The notes under the pieces: model-generated
The model's database searches: none
What the model saw: the letters and a program-made list of their open reading frames with translations, nothing else
What the model was told of the DNA's origin: nothing
Source: Gemmobacter aquatilis
GTDB taxonomy: Bacteria; Pseudomonadota; Alphaproteobacteria; Rhodobacterales; Rhodobacteraceae
Assembly (NCBI RefSeq): GCF_900110025.1
Contig: NZ_FOCE01000013.1
Span: 20,848 to 84,847 of the forward strand
Reading direction: 5' to 3'
DNA: 64,000 bases
Program-made: the position numbers and the translations under genes
Shown: one piece after another, positions 25,661 to 33,029 of the stretch
Layout of the letters: the number at the start of each line of letters is the position of its first letter
Numbering within the stretch: position 1 is the first letter of the stretch

Positions 25661-26254
25661 TTAGCCCTGAACCGCTGCCATGCGCTCTTCGAGGCTCGGC
25701 CCCTGGGGAACGAAGGTGATGTCTGAAAAACCGCGGTCGATGTAACCGCCATGTTCGACCGAAGAGCCCTCGTAGCCGAACAGCGGCCAGACATCCTTGT
25801 TGTCATAGATGCCGAAATAGGCCGTCCAGCGCACGGTCTGGAAAAAGCCCTCGTTCTGGAAATGGCGCAGCAGGCCCTCGCGGGTGTCGGGGTCCGTAAT
25901 GTCGGTATAGGCGGTGCCGAACAGCGCCTGCGCCTGCTCTTCGATCTTGCCCAGCCCATCGGTCAGCGCCTTGGCGGCTTCGGCATCGGCTTCGGCATTT
26001 TTCAGAACGGTCGCCGCAATCGCCTCGTAATGCGAAAGCTGCAGCAGGTCCGGGTGGGGGTAGATGTCCTGCAGCATCCGCAGCAGCGTACCCTGCTGGG
26101 CCGCGGTCAGCACGCCCGAGGCGGCGAAGGCCCTGCCCCCCAGCATGGCGCCAGTGGTGATCCCGGCCATGGTCGTGGTCATGAGGAACATGCGTCGGCT
26201 CATGCCGGCATGTGTCTCCTTTTTCGGCCGCAGCCTGTGAAACTGTATGGTCAT
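25661..26254 (-). CDS. Gluconate 2-dehydrogenase subunit 3 family protein with Tat signal
   Basis: 197 residues. A twin-arginine signal is visible (MSRRMFLMTTTMAGITTGAM, then AFAA), so the FAD partner subunit is probably co-exported with it. The mature part has the subunit-3 pattern TAAQQGTLLRMLQDIYPHPDLL and the C-terminal GYEGSSVEHGGYIDRGF. The ATG at 26254 has GGGAGGACGAC upstream; an internal ATG at 26203 would start directly at the Tat motif. It lies between the lipoate ligase and the GMC flavoprotein. The cytochrome subunit that completes such dehydrogenases is not in the window. Confidence 0.82.
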   Translation of the reverse strand: MTIQFHRLRPKKETHAGMSRRMFLMTTTMAGITTGAMLGGRAFAASGVLTAAQQGTLLRMLQDIYPHPDLLQLSHYEAIAATVLKNAEADAEAAKALTDGLGKIEEQAQALFGTAYTDITDPDTREGLLRHFQNEGFFQTVRWTAYFGIYDNKDVWPLFGYEGSSVEHGGYIDRGFSDITFVPQGPSLEERMAAVQG

Positions 26255-26285
26255 GTCGTCCTCCCTTGCTGGTTTCTTGCGGCGG

Positions 26286-26984
26286 TCATGCCGCCTTGTG
26301 GCCCCGTGTGGTCAGGCTGGTCAGGCGGTCCTCCGCCGCCCGGGCCAGCGCACCGGGGAAACTGTGTGGATTGGCCCGTGCGCCCATCAGGTCGGTCAGG
26401 GCGATATGGGCCCCGGCCTGCAACCCGGCGCTGTCGGGGAAGGCTGCGCGGTGCAGCCGGTCCATGATCGGCCAGAGCGCGGGGGCAGGCGGGGTCATCA
26501 GCAGCGCGGCATGGATCAGCGCCACCGGCCCCCCTGCCCCGCTGTGCCAGCGCTGCGCTGTGCCCGCGAGCTTGCGGCCCTGCGCCAGCACGTTCCATTT
26601 ACCGTCGCAGAAGGCATTCTCGCAGGCGCCTGTGGTGGTCGGGATGTCGAACCGTGCCAGCGCCTCTGCCAGAGCGCCGCAGATCAGGTGATAGCCATCC
26701 TCAAGCCGGAACCCCGGCTGCAGCGGCACCACCAGCGCCAGATTTAGCGTGCAAGGCCCCTGCGGCACGATCCCGCCACCGCTGCGCCGGTCCACAACGG
26801 GCCAACCCGCCCGGTCCGCCTGCGCGACGCCGTCCTGCACCGCCGGGCGGCGGCGCAGGGCGGCGGGCACCACCAGTGCGGGGGCCGCGCTATGCCATAG
26901 CAGAATGGCCGGGCGCCCCTGCTGCAACAGCGCCATTTCCCGGGCGATCCCGTCAGAGGCCGTTCCGAAGGCTGCGACGATCAT
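26286..26984 (-). CDS. Lipoate-protein ligase A-like protein
   Basis: 232 residues of the BPL/LplA fold. The hallmark RRSGGGIVPQGPCTLNLALV replaces the usual histidine of RR-x-GGG-x3-H with glutamine but keeps the rest. The segment FCDGKWNVLAQGRKLAGTAQRW holds the conserved lysine and the GRK-x-x-G-x-AQR motif. It would attach lipoate (or octanoate) to the small lipoyl protein encoded two genes upstream. The ATG overlaps the stop of the E2 catalytic gene (ATGA). With lipA 5 kb away, the cluster carries both salvage and synthesis of its own cofactor. Confidence 0.8.
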   Translation of the reverse strand: MIVAAFGTASDGIAREMALLQQGRPAILLWHSAAPALVVPAALRRRPAVQDGVAQADRAGWPVVDRRSGGGIVPQGPCTLNLALVVPLQPGFRLEDGYHLICGALAEALARFDIPTTTGACENAFCDGKWNVLAQGRKLAGTAQRWHSGAGGPVALIHAALLMTPPAPALWPIMDRLHRAAFPDSAGLQAGAHIALTDLMGARANPHSFPGALARAAEDRLTSLTTRGHKAA

Positions 26985-27670
26985 GGCGCAAAGCTCTCGA
27001 CCGTCTGGCAGAGATCCGTCAGGAAATCCGCCGCGGGGGCGCCGTCAATGGCACGGTGGTCGAAGGTCAGCGACAGACCCGCATAGGGACGCCAGACCAG
27101 TCCGCCCTCCTCGCAGACAGCGGTTTCCACCACCCGACCGATCCCCAGGATACCGATCTGCGGCGTGTTCAGGATCGGCGTGAACTGCTCCACCCGCGTC
27201 AGGCCCAGATTGGACACGGTGAAGGTGCCGCCGGTCATCTCGGCCACGCTCAGCTTGTTGATCCTGGCCCGTTCCGCAAGATCGCGGCGCGCGGCGCGCA
27301 GGTCCGGCAGGGTCATCCTGTCGGCGCCAAAGATCGCGGGCGCAGCCAGCAGGTTTCCGGGCAGGGCAATCGCCACGCCCAGATCCACAGATTTCGACAG
27401 GGTGATCGTGCGGTCCTTCACCGTGCCATTGATGTCGGGATGGCGGCCCAGCGTCTGCACCACCGCCCCGATCAGCAGGTCCTCGACCGACAGCGACAGA
27501 CCCTCGTCCCGGAACCGCGCCTTGGCGGCCAGAAGCGCGGTCATGTCGGCGCGGGCGTGGTGGGTCAACTGTGCCGCGCCCTGCAGCGAGGCCAGCATCT
27601 TGTCCGCGATCATCGCCCGCACCCCGCGCAGCGGCACCACGCGGTCGGCGGTATCGCCCGTGCCGGTCAT
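26981..27670 (-). CDS. Acyltransferase (E2) catalytic-domain protein of an acetoin dehydrogenase-like complex
   Basis: 229 residues comprising only the 2-oxoacid dehydrogenase acyltransferase catalytic domain. It begins at VPLRGVRAMIADKMLASLQ, includes GGTFTVSNLG, and ends with the catalytic SLTFDHRAIDGAPAA motif (His and Asp present). The lipoyl domain is encoded separately by the overlapping upstream gene, and the peripheral-subunit-binding domain that normally holds E3 or E1 is missing from both. The ATG at 27670 overlaps that gene's stop (ATGA). Split E2 proteins are uncommon, and how E1 and E3 would dock is unclear. Confidence 0.9.
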   Translation of the reverse strand: MTGTGDTADRVVPLRGVRAMIADKMLASLQGAAQLTHHARADMTALLAAKARFRDEGLSLSVEDLLIGAVVQTLGRHPDINGTVKDRTITLSKSVDLGVAIALPGNLLAAPAIFGADRMTLPDLRAARRDLAERARINKLSVAEMTGGTFTVSNLGLTRVEQFTPILNTPQIGILGIGRVVETAVCEEGGLVWRPYAGLSLTFDHRAIDGAPAADFLTDLCQTVESFAP

Positions 27671-27900
27671 GTGATCGACCCGATCACGTCGCCCTTGGCG
27701 ACGACGGCATCCTGCTCCTTGAGGATCGACAGCTTGCCGCTGGCCGGGGCGCAGATCTCGTGCTGCACCTTCGCGGTCATGATCTCGGCAATCAGGGCGC
27801 CTTCCCTGACCTGCGCGCCGTCATCGGCCAGCCAGGCGGTGATGACGCTTTCCTCGTCGCCTTCCCAAAGGTCCGACGGGATGATGATTTCGGTTGCCAT
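27667..27900 (-). CDS. Stand-alone lipoyl-domain protein (E2 lipoyl part)
   Basis: 77 residues making a single biotinyl/lipoyl hammerhead domain: MATEIIIPSDLWEGDEES, the attachment lysine in IMTAKVQHE (in place of the more usual ETDKA) and the GDVIGSI close. The longer open frame to 27996 crosses a hairpin and has no ribosome site; AAGGAAGG before the ATG at 27900 sets the start. It should swing reaction intermediates between the E1 dimer and the separate catalytic E2. It is followed immediately by that catalytic gene with a 4-base overlap. Confidence 0.9.
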   Translation of the reverse strand: MATEIIIPSDLWEGDEESVITAWLADDGAQVREGALIAEIMTAKVQHEICAPASGKLSILKEQDAVVAKGDVIGSIT

Positions 27901-27919
27901 GTGACAATATCCTTCCTTG

Positions 27920-27945
27920 GCCACTCCGACATCATCCGGAGTGGC
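27920..27945 (-). other. Intercistronic hairpin between acoB-like and lipoyl genes
   Basis: A perfect 9-bp stem (GCCACTCCG at 27920-27928, CGGAGTGGC at 27937-27945) has an 8-base loop and no T tract on the minus strand. It probably shapes mRNA processing or partial attenuation between E1 and E2 genes. Confidence 0.65.
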
Positions 27946-27971
27946 GCTGTTGTGACTGGAATCTGGGGGGA

Positions 27972-28997
27972 TCAGGCCGGGATGACGGCCCCGCAAAGCT
28001 CGCGCGCGGCTGCAACGATCTTGTCCGCATTGGGCAGGCAGTATTGCTCCATCACGCGGGCAAAGGGGATCGGCACATCCGGGTAGGCGATGCGCCGGGG
28101 CGGCGCCTTCAGATCGGCCAGGTTGGTTTCGGTAACGGTGGCGATGATTTCGCCCGAGACGCCGAAGCTGTGGTAATCCTCGTCAACGACGATCAGCCGC
28201 CCGGTCTTGGCCACACTGGCGCGGATGGTGTCGCGGTCCAGCGGCACCAGCGAGCGCAGGTCCACCACCTCGGCGCTGATGCCCTGATCCTGCAGGATCC
28301 TGGCGGCCTTCAGCCCGTGATGCACCCCCTGCGCAATCGAAACGATGGTCACATCGCGCCCCTCGCGGGCAATCCTGGCCTTGCCGATCTCGACCTCATA
28401 GGGTTCTTCGGGCACATGGACGATGGCGCCTTTTTCCGTACCCAGCCAGCCCATGCCCTGAAGGCCCTTGTGATACATGTAGATCACCGGGTTCGGATCG
28501 CGGATCGCCGCCGTCATCAACCCCTTGGCGTCATAGGCGTTTGACGGGCTGACCACCTTCATCCCCGGCAGGTGGGCAAAGCTGCCATAAAGGCATTGCG
28601 AATGCTGGCCCGCATCCGAATAGCCGCCCCCGGTCGAGGTCATCAGCACCATCGGCACATTGAACTTGCCACCGGAGAAATAAGTGTTCTTGGCCATCAG
28701 GTTATAGATCGCGTCGAAACACACGCCGAAGAAATCGACGAACATCAGTTCGACCACAGGGCGCATCCCGTCCTGCGCCGCGCCAACGGCGGCACCGATG
28801 AAGCCGGTTTCCGAAATCGGCGTGTCGCGCACGCGCTCCTTGCCGAATTCCTCGGCCAGACCACGGGTATTGCCGAAGACGCCGCCCAGATCGGCAATAT
28901 CCTCGCCCATCACGAAGACGCGGGGGTCAATCCGCATTTCCTGTGCGGTGGCCTCGGCCATGGCACGGGCAATTGTCAGTTTACGTTCGTTGTCCAT
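27972..28997 (-). CDS. acoB: Acetoin dehydrogenase-like E1 component, beta subunit
   Basis: A 341-residue E1 beta subunit of the acetoin/2-oxoacid dehydrogenase family. Visible are the VFVMGEDIADLGGVFGNTRGL segment, RDTPISETGFIGAAVGAA, VPMVLMTSTGGGYSDAGQHSQ (thiamine-diphosphate site) and the transketolase C-domain DLRSLVPLDRDTI. It forms an alpha2beta2 thiamine-dependent enzyme with the upstream gene product. The ATG at 28997 follows a good ribosome site (GGGAGGAAAAC) 21 bases after the alpha-subunit stop. Acetoin is the favoured substrate because of the AcoR-like regulator, lipA and butanediol dehydrogenase-like gene, but branched-chain or other 2-oxoacids or diketones cannot be excluded. 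Confidence 0.87.
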   Translation of the reverse strand: MDNERKLTIARAMAEATAQEMRIDPRVFVMGEDIADLGGVFGNTRGLAEEFGKERVRDTPISETGFIGAAVGAAQDGMRPVVELMFVDFFGVCFDAIYNLMAKNTYFSGGKFNVPMVLMTSTGGGYSDAGQHSQCLYGSFAHLPGMKVVSPSNAYDAKGLMTAAIRDPNPVIYMYHKGLQGMGWLGTEKGAIVHVPEEPYEVEIGKARIAREGRDVTIVSIAQGVHHGLKAARILQDQGISAEVVDLRSLVPLDRDTIRASVAKTGRLIVVDEDYHSFGVSGEIIATVTETNLADLKAPPRRIAYPDVPIPFARVMEQYCLPNADKIVAAARELCGAVIPA

Positions 28998-29018
28998 CTG
29001 TTTTCCTCCCTCTCGCGC

Positions 29019-30005
29019 TCAGGCAAACACGGCTGTCAGTGCGTCTTCCGGTTTCGGATCCGGGCTCTGGCGGGCAAAGGCGATGGCCTCTTCGATCTCG
29101 GCGCGGGCCTTGTCTTCGATTTCATCCAGTTCCGCCTCGGTGAAGCCGTGATCGCTGACCAATAGCCGGCGCAGGTTGGGGATCGGGTCCTTGGCGAACA
29201 GCGCATCCTTTTCGCCATCGGGGCGGTAGCCTTCGGCATCGCCCATGAAATGCCCGGCAAGGCGGTAGGTCTCGACCTCGATCAGGGTCGGGCCTTCGCC
29301 CCTGCGCGCGCGCGCGATGGCCTCGCCCGCGACTTCGTAGATCTTCAGCGGATCGTTGCCGGGGATGTAATGCCCCGGAATGCCATAGGCGGCGGCGCGG
29401 TCGGCGTTGCATTGGATCGCGGTCGAGGCCTCCTTGGCGACGGAAATGCCCCAGGCATTGTCCTCGACCACCACGATCATCGGCAGTTTCCACACCGCGG
29501 CGAGGTTCAGTGTCTCGTGGAACGCGCCCTGATTGGCCGCACCTTCCCCGATGAAGGACACCGCCACACCCGGCTTGCCCTGAAGCTTGCGCGACAGGGC
29601 TGCGCCCGCAGCCGGACCCATGCCCTGCGCGATGATGCCCGAACAGGCAAAGTTCACCTCGGCATCAAAGATATGCATATGGCCACCGCGACCACCGGAC
29701 AGGCCCGTGGCCTTGCCGAAGATCTCTGCCGCCATCTTCTTCAGATCCACGCCCTTGGCGATGGCCTGATGATGCGGGCGGTGCGTCGCCGTGACGATAT
29801 CATCGGGCGTGAGGTGGGCGCAGACGCCCACGGCGACCGGCTCCTGCCCGTTGGAGAGATGCATCTCGCCGGGGATCGGCCCGTTCGCCATGTTGAAGAC
29901 GGGGGTCTTTCCCTCCATGTAGATCTTTTCGATCAGCTCTTCGAAATGACGGCTGGCGACCATTTTTTCATACATCCAGCCCAATGTGTTCCGCGATGGT
30001 GTCAT
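29019..30005 (-). CDS. acoA: Acetoin dehydrogenase-like E1 component, alpha subunit
   Basis: 328 residues from the ATG at 30005 (ATGGGAGGAAAAC upstream; the frame is open to 30050). The family pattern is YEKMVASRHFEELI, THRPHHQAIAKG, LSGGRGGHMHIFD and the thiamine-diphosphate motif GEGAANQGAFHETLNLAAVWKLP with its NAWG end. It decarboxylates or cleaves the substrate on ThDP and reduces the lipoyl group. It is the first gene of a seven-gene minus-strand operon (E1 alpha, E1 beta, lipoyl, E2, lipoate ligase, subunit 3, GMC). An inverted repeat 87-115 bases upstream is the probable operator. No E3 dihydrolipoamide dehydrogenase gene is present. Confidence 0.88.
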   Translation of the reverse strand: MTPSRNTLGWMYEKMVASRHFEELIEKIYMEGKTPVFNMANGPIPGEMHLSNGQEPVAVGVCAHLTPDDIVTATHRPHHQAIAKGVDLKKMAAEIFGKATGLSGGRGGHMHIFDAEVNFACSGIIAQGMGPAAGAALSRKLQGKPGVAVSFIGEGAANQGAFHETLNLAAVWKLPMIVVVEDNAWGISVAKEASTAIQCNADRAAAYGIPGHYIPGNDPLKIYEVAGEAIARARRGEGPTLIEVETYRLAGHFMGDAEGYRPDGEKDALFAKDPIPNLRRLLVSDHGFTEAELDEIEDKARAEIEEAIAFARQSPDPKPEDALTAVFA

Positions 30006-30393
30006 GTTTTCCTCCCATGATCCGTCAAAGGATAGGAAGGCGACCCCCATCGGTCGAAAGGAGTTTGAGCGCGCCCCGCCCCGCAGATCGAAACTGTCTT
30101 AACTTCGAGGAAATGAGACATCGGCTGATACAGCCGATCCGGGGCGAGACAATCCCGAGCCGGGCGCACTGGGGCAGAGGACAGGCGCCGCCATGAGCGA
30201 CGGGTCGTGCGGCATGTGCTGCGCGATTGGGGGCGTCAAGGCCCAGCGGCCCCGGCCAGCGTGACGCGGTGCAAGCGACGGGTGCGCGCGACCATCTGGC
30301 GCAGTGCCGGGCCTGGCGCTACGTTGCGGCGGATGCTGCGCCGCTGCCGGGCCGTGACTGCCGTGGCCACGGCCCGGTGCAAACCTGTGGTGG
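30006..30393. promoter_or_regulatory. Control region upstream of acoA
   Basis: 388 bases with the regulator dyad at 30092-30120 near the acoA end. The rest (30130-30393) is GC-rich; small plus-strand frames there lack ribosome sites and recognisable domains, so I read it as noncoding or decayed sequence. Confidence 0.5.
30092..30120. promoter_or_regulatory. Putative second-regulator operator (copy 2)
   Basis: AACTGTCTT at 30092-30100 and GAGACA at 30115-30120 have 14 bases between the arms, the same spacing as the 20754-20785 site. It is upstream of acoA. Both promoters flank the 22289-24025 regulator's presumed regulon. Confidence 0.6.
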
Positions 30394-31503
30394 TCAAAGC
30401 ACCCTGGACAGGGCGCTGAGGAAGCTGTCGTTTTCCTCGGCCAGCGCGATGGTGACGCGCGCCCAGTCGAGGAAGGGGCTCTCCTGCCAGCCCTTGATAA
30501 GGACGCCGTGATGGCGCAGCGCCTCGGCCAGTTCAGTGCTCGGCTGCCCGGTCTTGAAGAACAGGAAGTTGCCCTGGGTCGGCGCCACCTCGACCCCCAT
30601 CGCAGTCAGCGCGGCGGTGACACGGTCGCGCTCGGCCCGGATATGGGCGGTTGTGCGGTGAAGATGCGCGTCATCCGCCAGCGCGGCCAATGCTGCCACC
30701 CCGGCCAGCGCATTGACGGCAAAGGGGTTGCGCGTCTTGCGCAGCGCCCGCGCCATTCCGCTGTCGGAACACAGCCCATAGCCCACGCGCGCGCCCGCCA
30801 GCCCATACGCCTTGGAGAAGGTGCGCAGGCTGATCCAGGCATGGCCTGCACGGTCGAGCAGTTCTGTTGCCTCGAAGGCCAGATCGCCCGACAGATATTC
30901 GCGGTAAGCTTCGTCAAACACGATCAGCGTGCCTTCCGGCACGGCGGCCAGCAGGCGGACCAGTTCGTGCGGCGCAATGGCGGGGCCTGCCGGGTTCGAC
31001 GGCGAGGAGAAGATCAGGATGCGCACCGGCTGTGCCATCGCGTGAATGAGGCCGTCCACCGGGAACTGCCAATCGGCCGGAAAGGGTACCTTTTCCACCA
31101 CGGCCCCGAGGCTCAGGGCGCCGAATTCATGCAGGCCGAAGCTGGGGCAGATGGTGACCACGCGGTCACCCGGCCGCAGGATGGCGCGGTAGACGGCACC
31201 GATCAGATCTTCGGAGCCATTGCCGAGGATGACGGTATCGGCATCGCGGCCGGTGCGCGCGGCAATCGCATGGCGCAGGGCGGTATCGCCGGCATCCGGG
31301 TAGCGCCCGACCCCCGCCGCCGCTGCCCGGATCTGTTCGATCGCGGCGGGCGACGGGCCGAAGGGGTTTTCGTTGCTGTCCACCTTGGCCAAGGCATCGC
31401 GGCCATAGCGGGCGCGAAACTGATCCAGCGCAAGTCCGGCATTGTAATCGGGCAGGGCGGCGATTTCGGCGCGGATCAGCGCTGCCGAGGAAGGGGTGGT
31501 CAT
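30394..31503 (-). CDS. HisC-like pyridoxal-phosphate aminotransferase (class I/II)
   Basis: 369 residues of the histidinol-phosphate aminotransferase family. Visible are KVDSNENPFGPSP at the N-terminus, RYPDAGDTALR, LGNGSEDLI, the IFSSPSNPAGP substrate loop, FDEAYREYL and the PLP lysine in RTFSKAYGLAGARVGY. The ATG at 31503 follows AAGGTGTTTCCC; a GTG at 31512 is the alternative. It is the last gene of a minus-strand operon behind a binding protein and an FAD-linked hydroxyacid dehydrogenase. Given that context and the hut genes nearby, a catabolic imidazolepyruvate/histidine transaminase is an attractive role. Biosynthetic HisC or aromatic aminotransferase are alternatives. Confidence 0.85.
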   Translation of the reverse strand: MTTPSSAALIRAEIAALPDYNAGLALDQFRARYGRDALAKVDSNENPFGPSPAAIEQIRAAAAGVGRYPDAGDTALRHAIAARTGRDADTVILGNGSEDLIGAVYRAILRPGDRVVTICPSFGLHEFGALSLGAVVEKVPFPADWQFPVDGLIHAMAQPVRILIFSSPSNPAGPAIAPHELVRLLAAVPEGTLIVFDEAYREYLSGDLAFEATELLDRAGHAWISLRTFSKAYGLAGARVGYGLCSDSGMARALRKTRNPFAVNALAGVAALAALADDAHLHRTTAHIRAERDRVTAALTAMGVEVAPTQGNFLFFKTGQPSTELAEALRHHGVLIKGWQESPFLDWARVTIALAEENDSFLSALSRVL

Positions 31504-31536
31504 GGGAAACACCTTGTCAAAGTGTGGAGGACTGGG

Positions 31537-32928
31537 TCAAAGAGTGAAGATCTTGCCGGGGTTCATGATCCCCGACGGGTCGAGCGCCCGTTTGATCTGG
31601 CGCATGACATCCAGTGCGGCGCCGTGTTCGGCCTGCATATAGCCCATCTTGCCCAGGCCCACGCCATGTTCGCCGGTGGCGGTGCCGCCCATGGCCAGCG
31701 CGATGGCGATCAGTCTGGCATTGATCTGCCGGGCCACGGCGGTTTCCTGCGCGTCGTCCGGGTCGAACATCAGCACCAGATGGAAATTGCCGTCACCCGC
31801 ATGGCCGATCAGCGGGGCGATCAGGTCGGTCTTGTCGATCTCGGCGCGGATTTCGGCGATGCAATCGGGCAGGCGCGAGATCGGCACGCAGACATCGGTG
31901 GAAATGCCCTTGATCCCCGGGCGCAAGGCCCGCGTAGCGTAAAGCGCATTGTGGCGCAGCCGCCAGAGCCGGTTGGCCGCTTCATGGTTGTCGGCCGCTT
32001 CCACATGCAGCGCCCCGGACCCTTGCGCCAGCTCGACGAACAGGGCGGCGTCATGGGCCACGGCAGGCGCCGATCCGGTGAGTTCCACCCACAGCGTCGG
32101 GCGTTCCGGCAGGGCCACGCCACCATGCGCATTGATCGCCTGCATCTGCAAGGTATCGGCCAGCTCGATGCGGTTCAGCCCCAGCCCTGATTGCAGCGCT
32201 GCCACCACGCAGGTGGTGGCCGATGGCAGATCCTCGAAGGCGCAGAGGATCGAGCGCGAGGCCTCGGGCCGTCCGAACAGGCGCAGGGTCACTTCGGTGA
32301 TGATGCCAAGCGTGCCCTCTGCCCCCACGAACAGATGTGTCAGATCGTATCCGGCTGCGGATTTGCGCGCCCGGCCGCCGGTGCGGATCACTTGCCCGTC
32401 GGGCATCACCACGGTCAGGCCCAGCACCAGCTCGCGCATCGAGCCATAGCGCACGGTTGTCGTGCCCGAAGCGCGGGTCGAGGCCATGCCGCCCAGCGTG
32501 GCATGTGCGCCCAGATCAACCGGGAAGAACAGCCCGGTGGCGCGCAAATGCTCGTTCAGATTCTGGTGGATCACGCCGCATTGCACGTTGCAATCCATAT
32601 CCTCGGCGTTCACCGCCAGCACCTTGTCCATGCCCGACAGATCGAAGCTGATGCCGCCCCGCGGCGCCAGCACCTGCCCTTCGATCGAAGACCCTGCGCC
32701 AAAGGGAATGACCGGCGCGCCATGGCGATGGCACAGGGCAACCGCTTCCGCGACCTCTTCGGTGGATTGCAGGAACAGGACGGCATCGGGCAGCGCCTGC
32801 GGCAGCCAGCTTTCGACAGCGCCGTGCTGGGCACGGACGGCCTCGGCCCGGCTAAGGCGGCTGCCGAAACGCGCCGCAAGCCCGTCAATCGCAGCCTGCA
32901 CGCCGGCGCTAGGTTCAGTGTGGGTCAT
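31537..32928 (-). CDS. FAD-linked D-2-hydroxyacid (D-lactate-type) dehydrogenase
   Basis: 463 residues of the GlcD/Dld family. The PCMH FAD domain shows GAGSSIEGQVL, the VNLDLGAHATLGGMASTRASG region (here FFPVDLGAHATLGGMAS) and LFVGAEGTLGIITEVTLRL. The C-terminal FAD-oxidase domain ends with GHAGDGNFH, TGEHGVGLGK and KRALDPSGIMNPGKIF, which hold the metal/substrate residues. It oxidises a D-2-hydroxyacid to the 2-oxoacid and reduces cytochrome c or quinone. The ATG at 32928 fits the family N-terminus; the frame is open to 33045. It sits between the ABC binding protein and the aminotransferase, so the product oxoacid may be transaminated. Confidence 0.9.
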   Translation of the reverse strand: MTHTEPSAGVQAAIDGLAARFGSRLSRAEAVRAQHGAVESWLPQALPDAVLFLQSTEEVAEAVALCHRHGAPVIPFGAGSSIEGQVLAPRGGISFDLSGMDKVLAVNAEDMDCNVQCGVIHQNLNEHLRATGLFFPVDLGAHATLGGMASTRASGTTTVRYGSMRELVLGLTVVMPDGQVIRTGGRARKSAAGYDLTHLFVGAEGTLGIITEVTLRLFGRPEASRSILCAFEDLPSATTCVVAALQSGLGLNRIELADTLQMQAINAHGGVALPERPTLWVELTGSAPAVAHDAALFVELAQGSGALHVEAADNHEAANRLWRLRHNALYATRALRPGIKGISTDVCVPISRLPDCIAEIRAEIDKTDLIAPLIGHAGDGNFHLVLMFDPDDAQETAVARQINARLIAIALAMGGTATGEHGVGLGKMGYMQAEHGAALDVMRQIKRALDPSGIMNPGKIFTL

Positions 32929-33029
32929 GGTCTTTTCCGGGGTAGGGAAGGGGGCGGCGGCACGGCGGTGCCCGCCGCATCGCCGGGTCTGCGGGTCGGC
33001 ATGACACCGGCCCGCAGGATTGCACAGGA

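Noticed and set aside
30207..30419. Small plus-strand frames between acoA and the aminotransferase
   Set aside because: No ribosome site, no domain, and part is antisense to the aminotransferase end.
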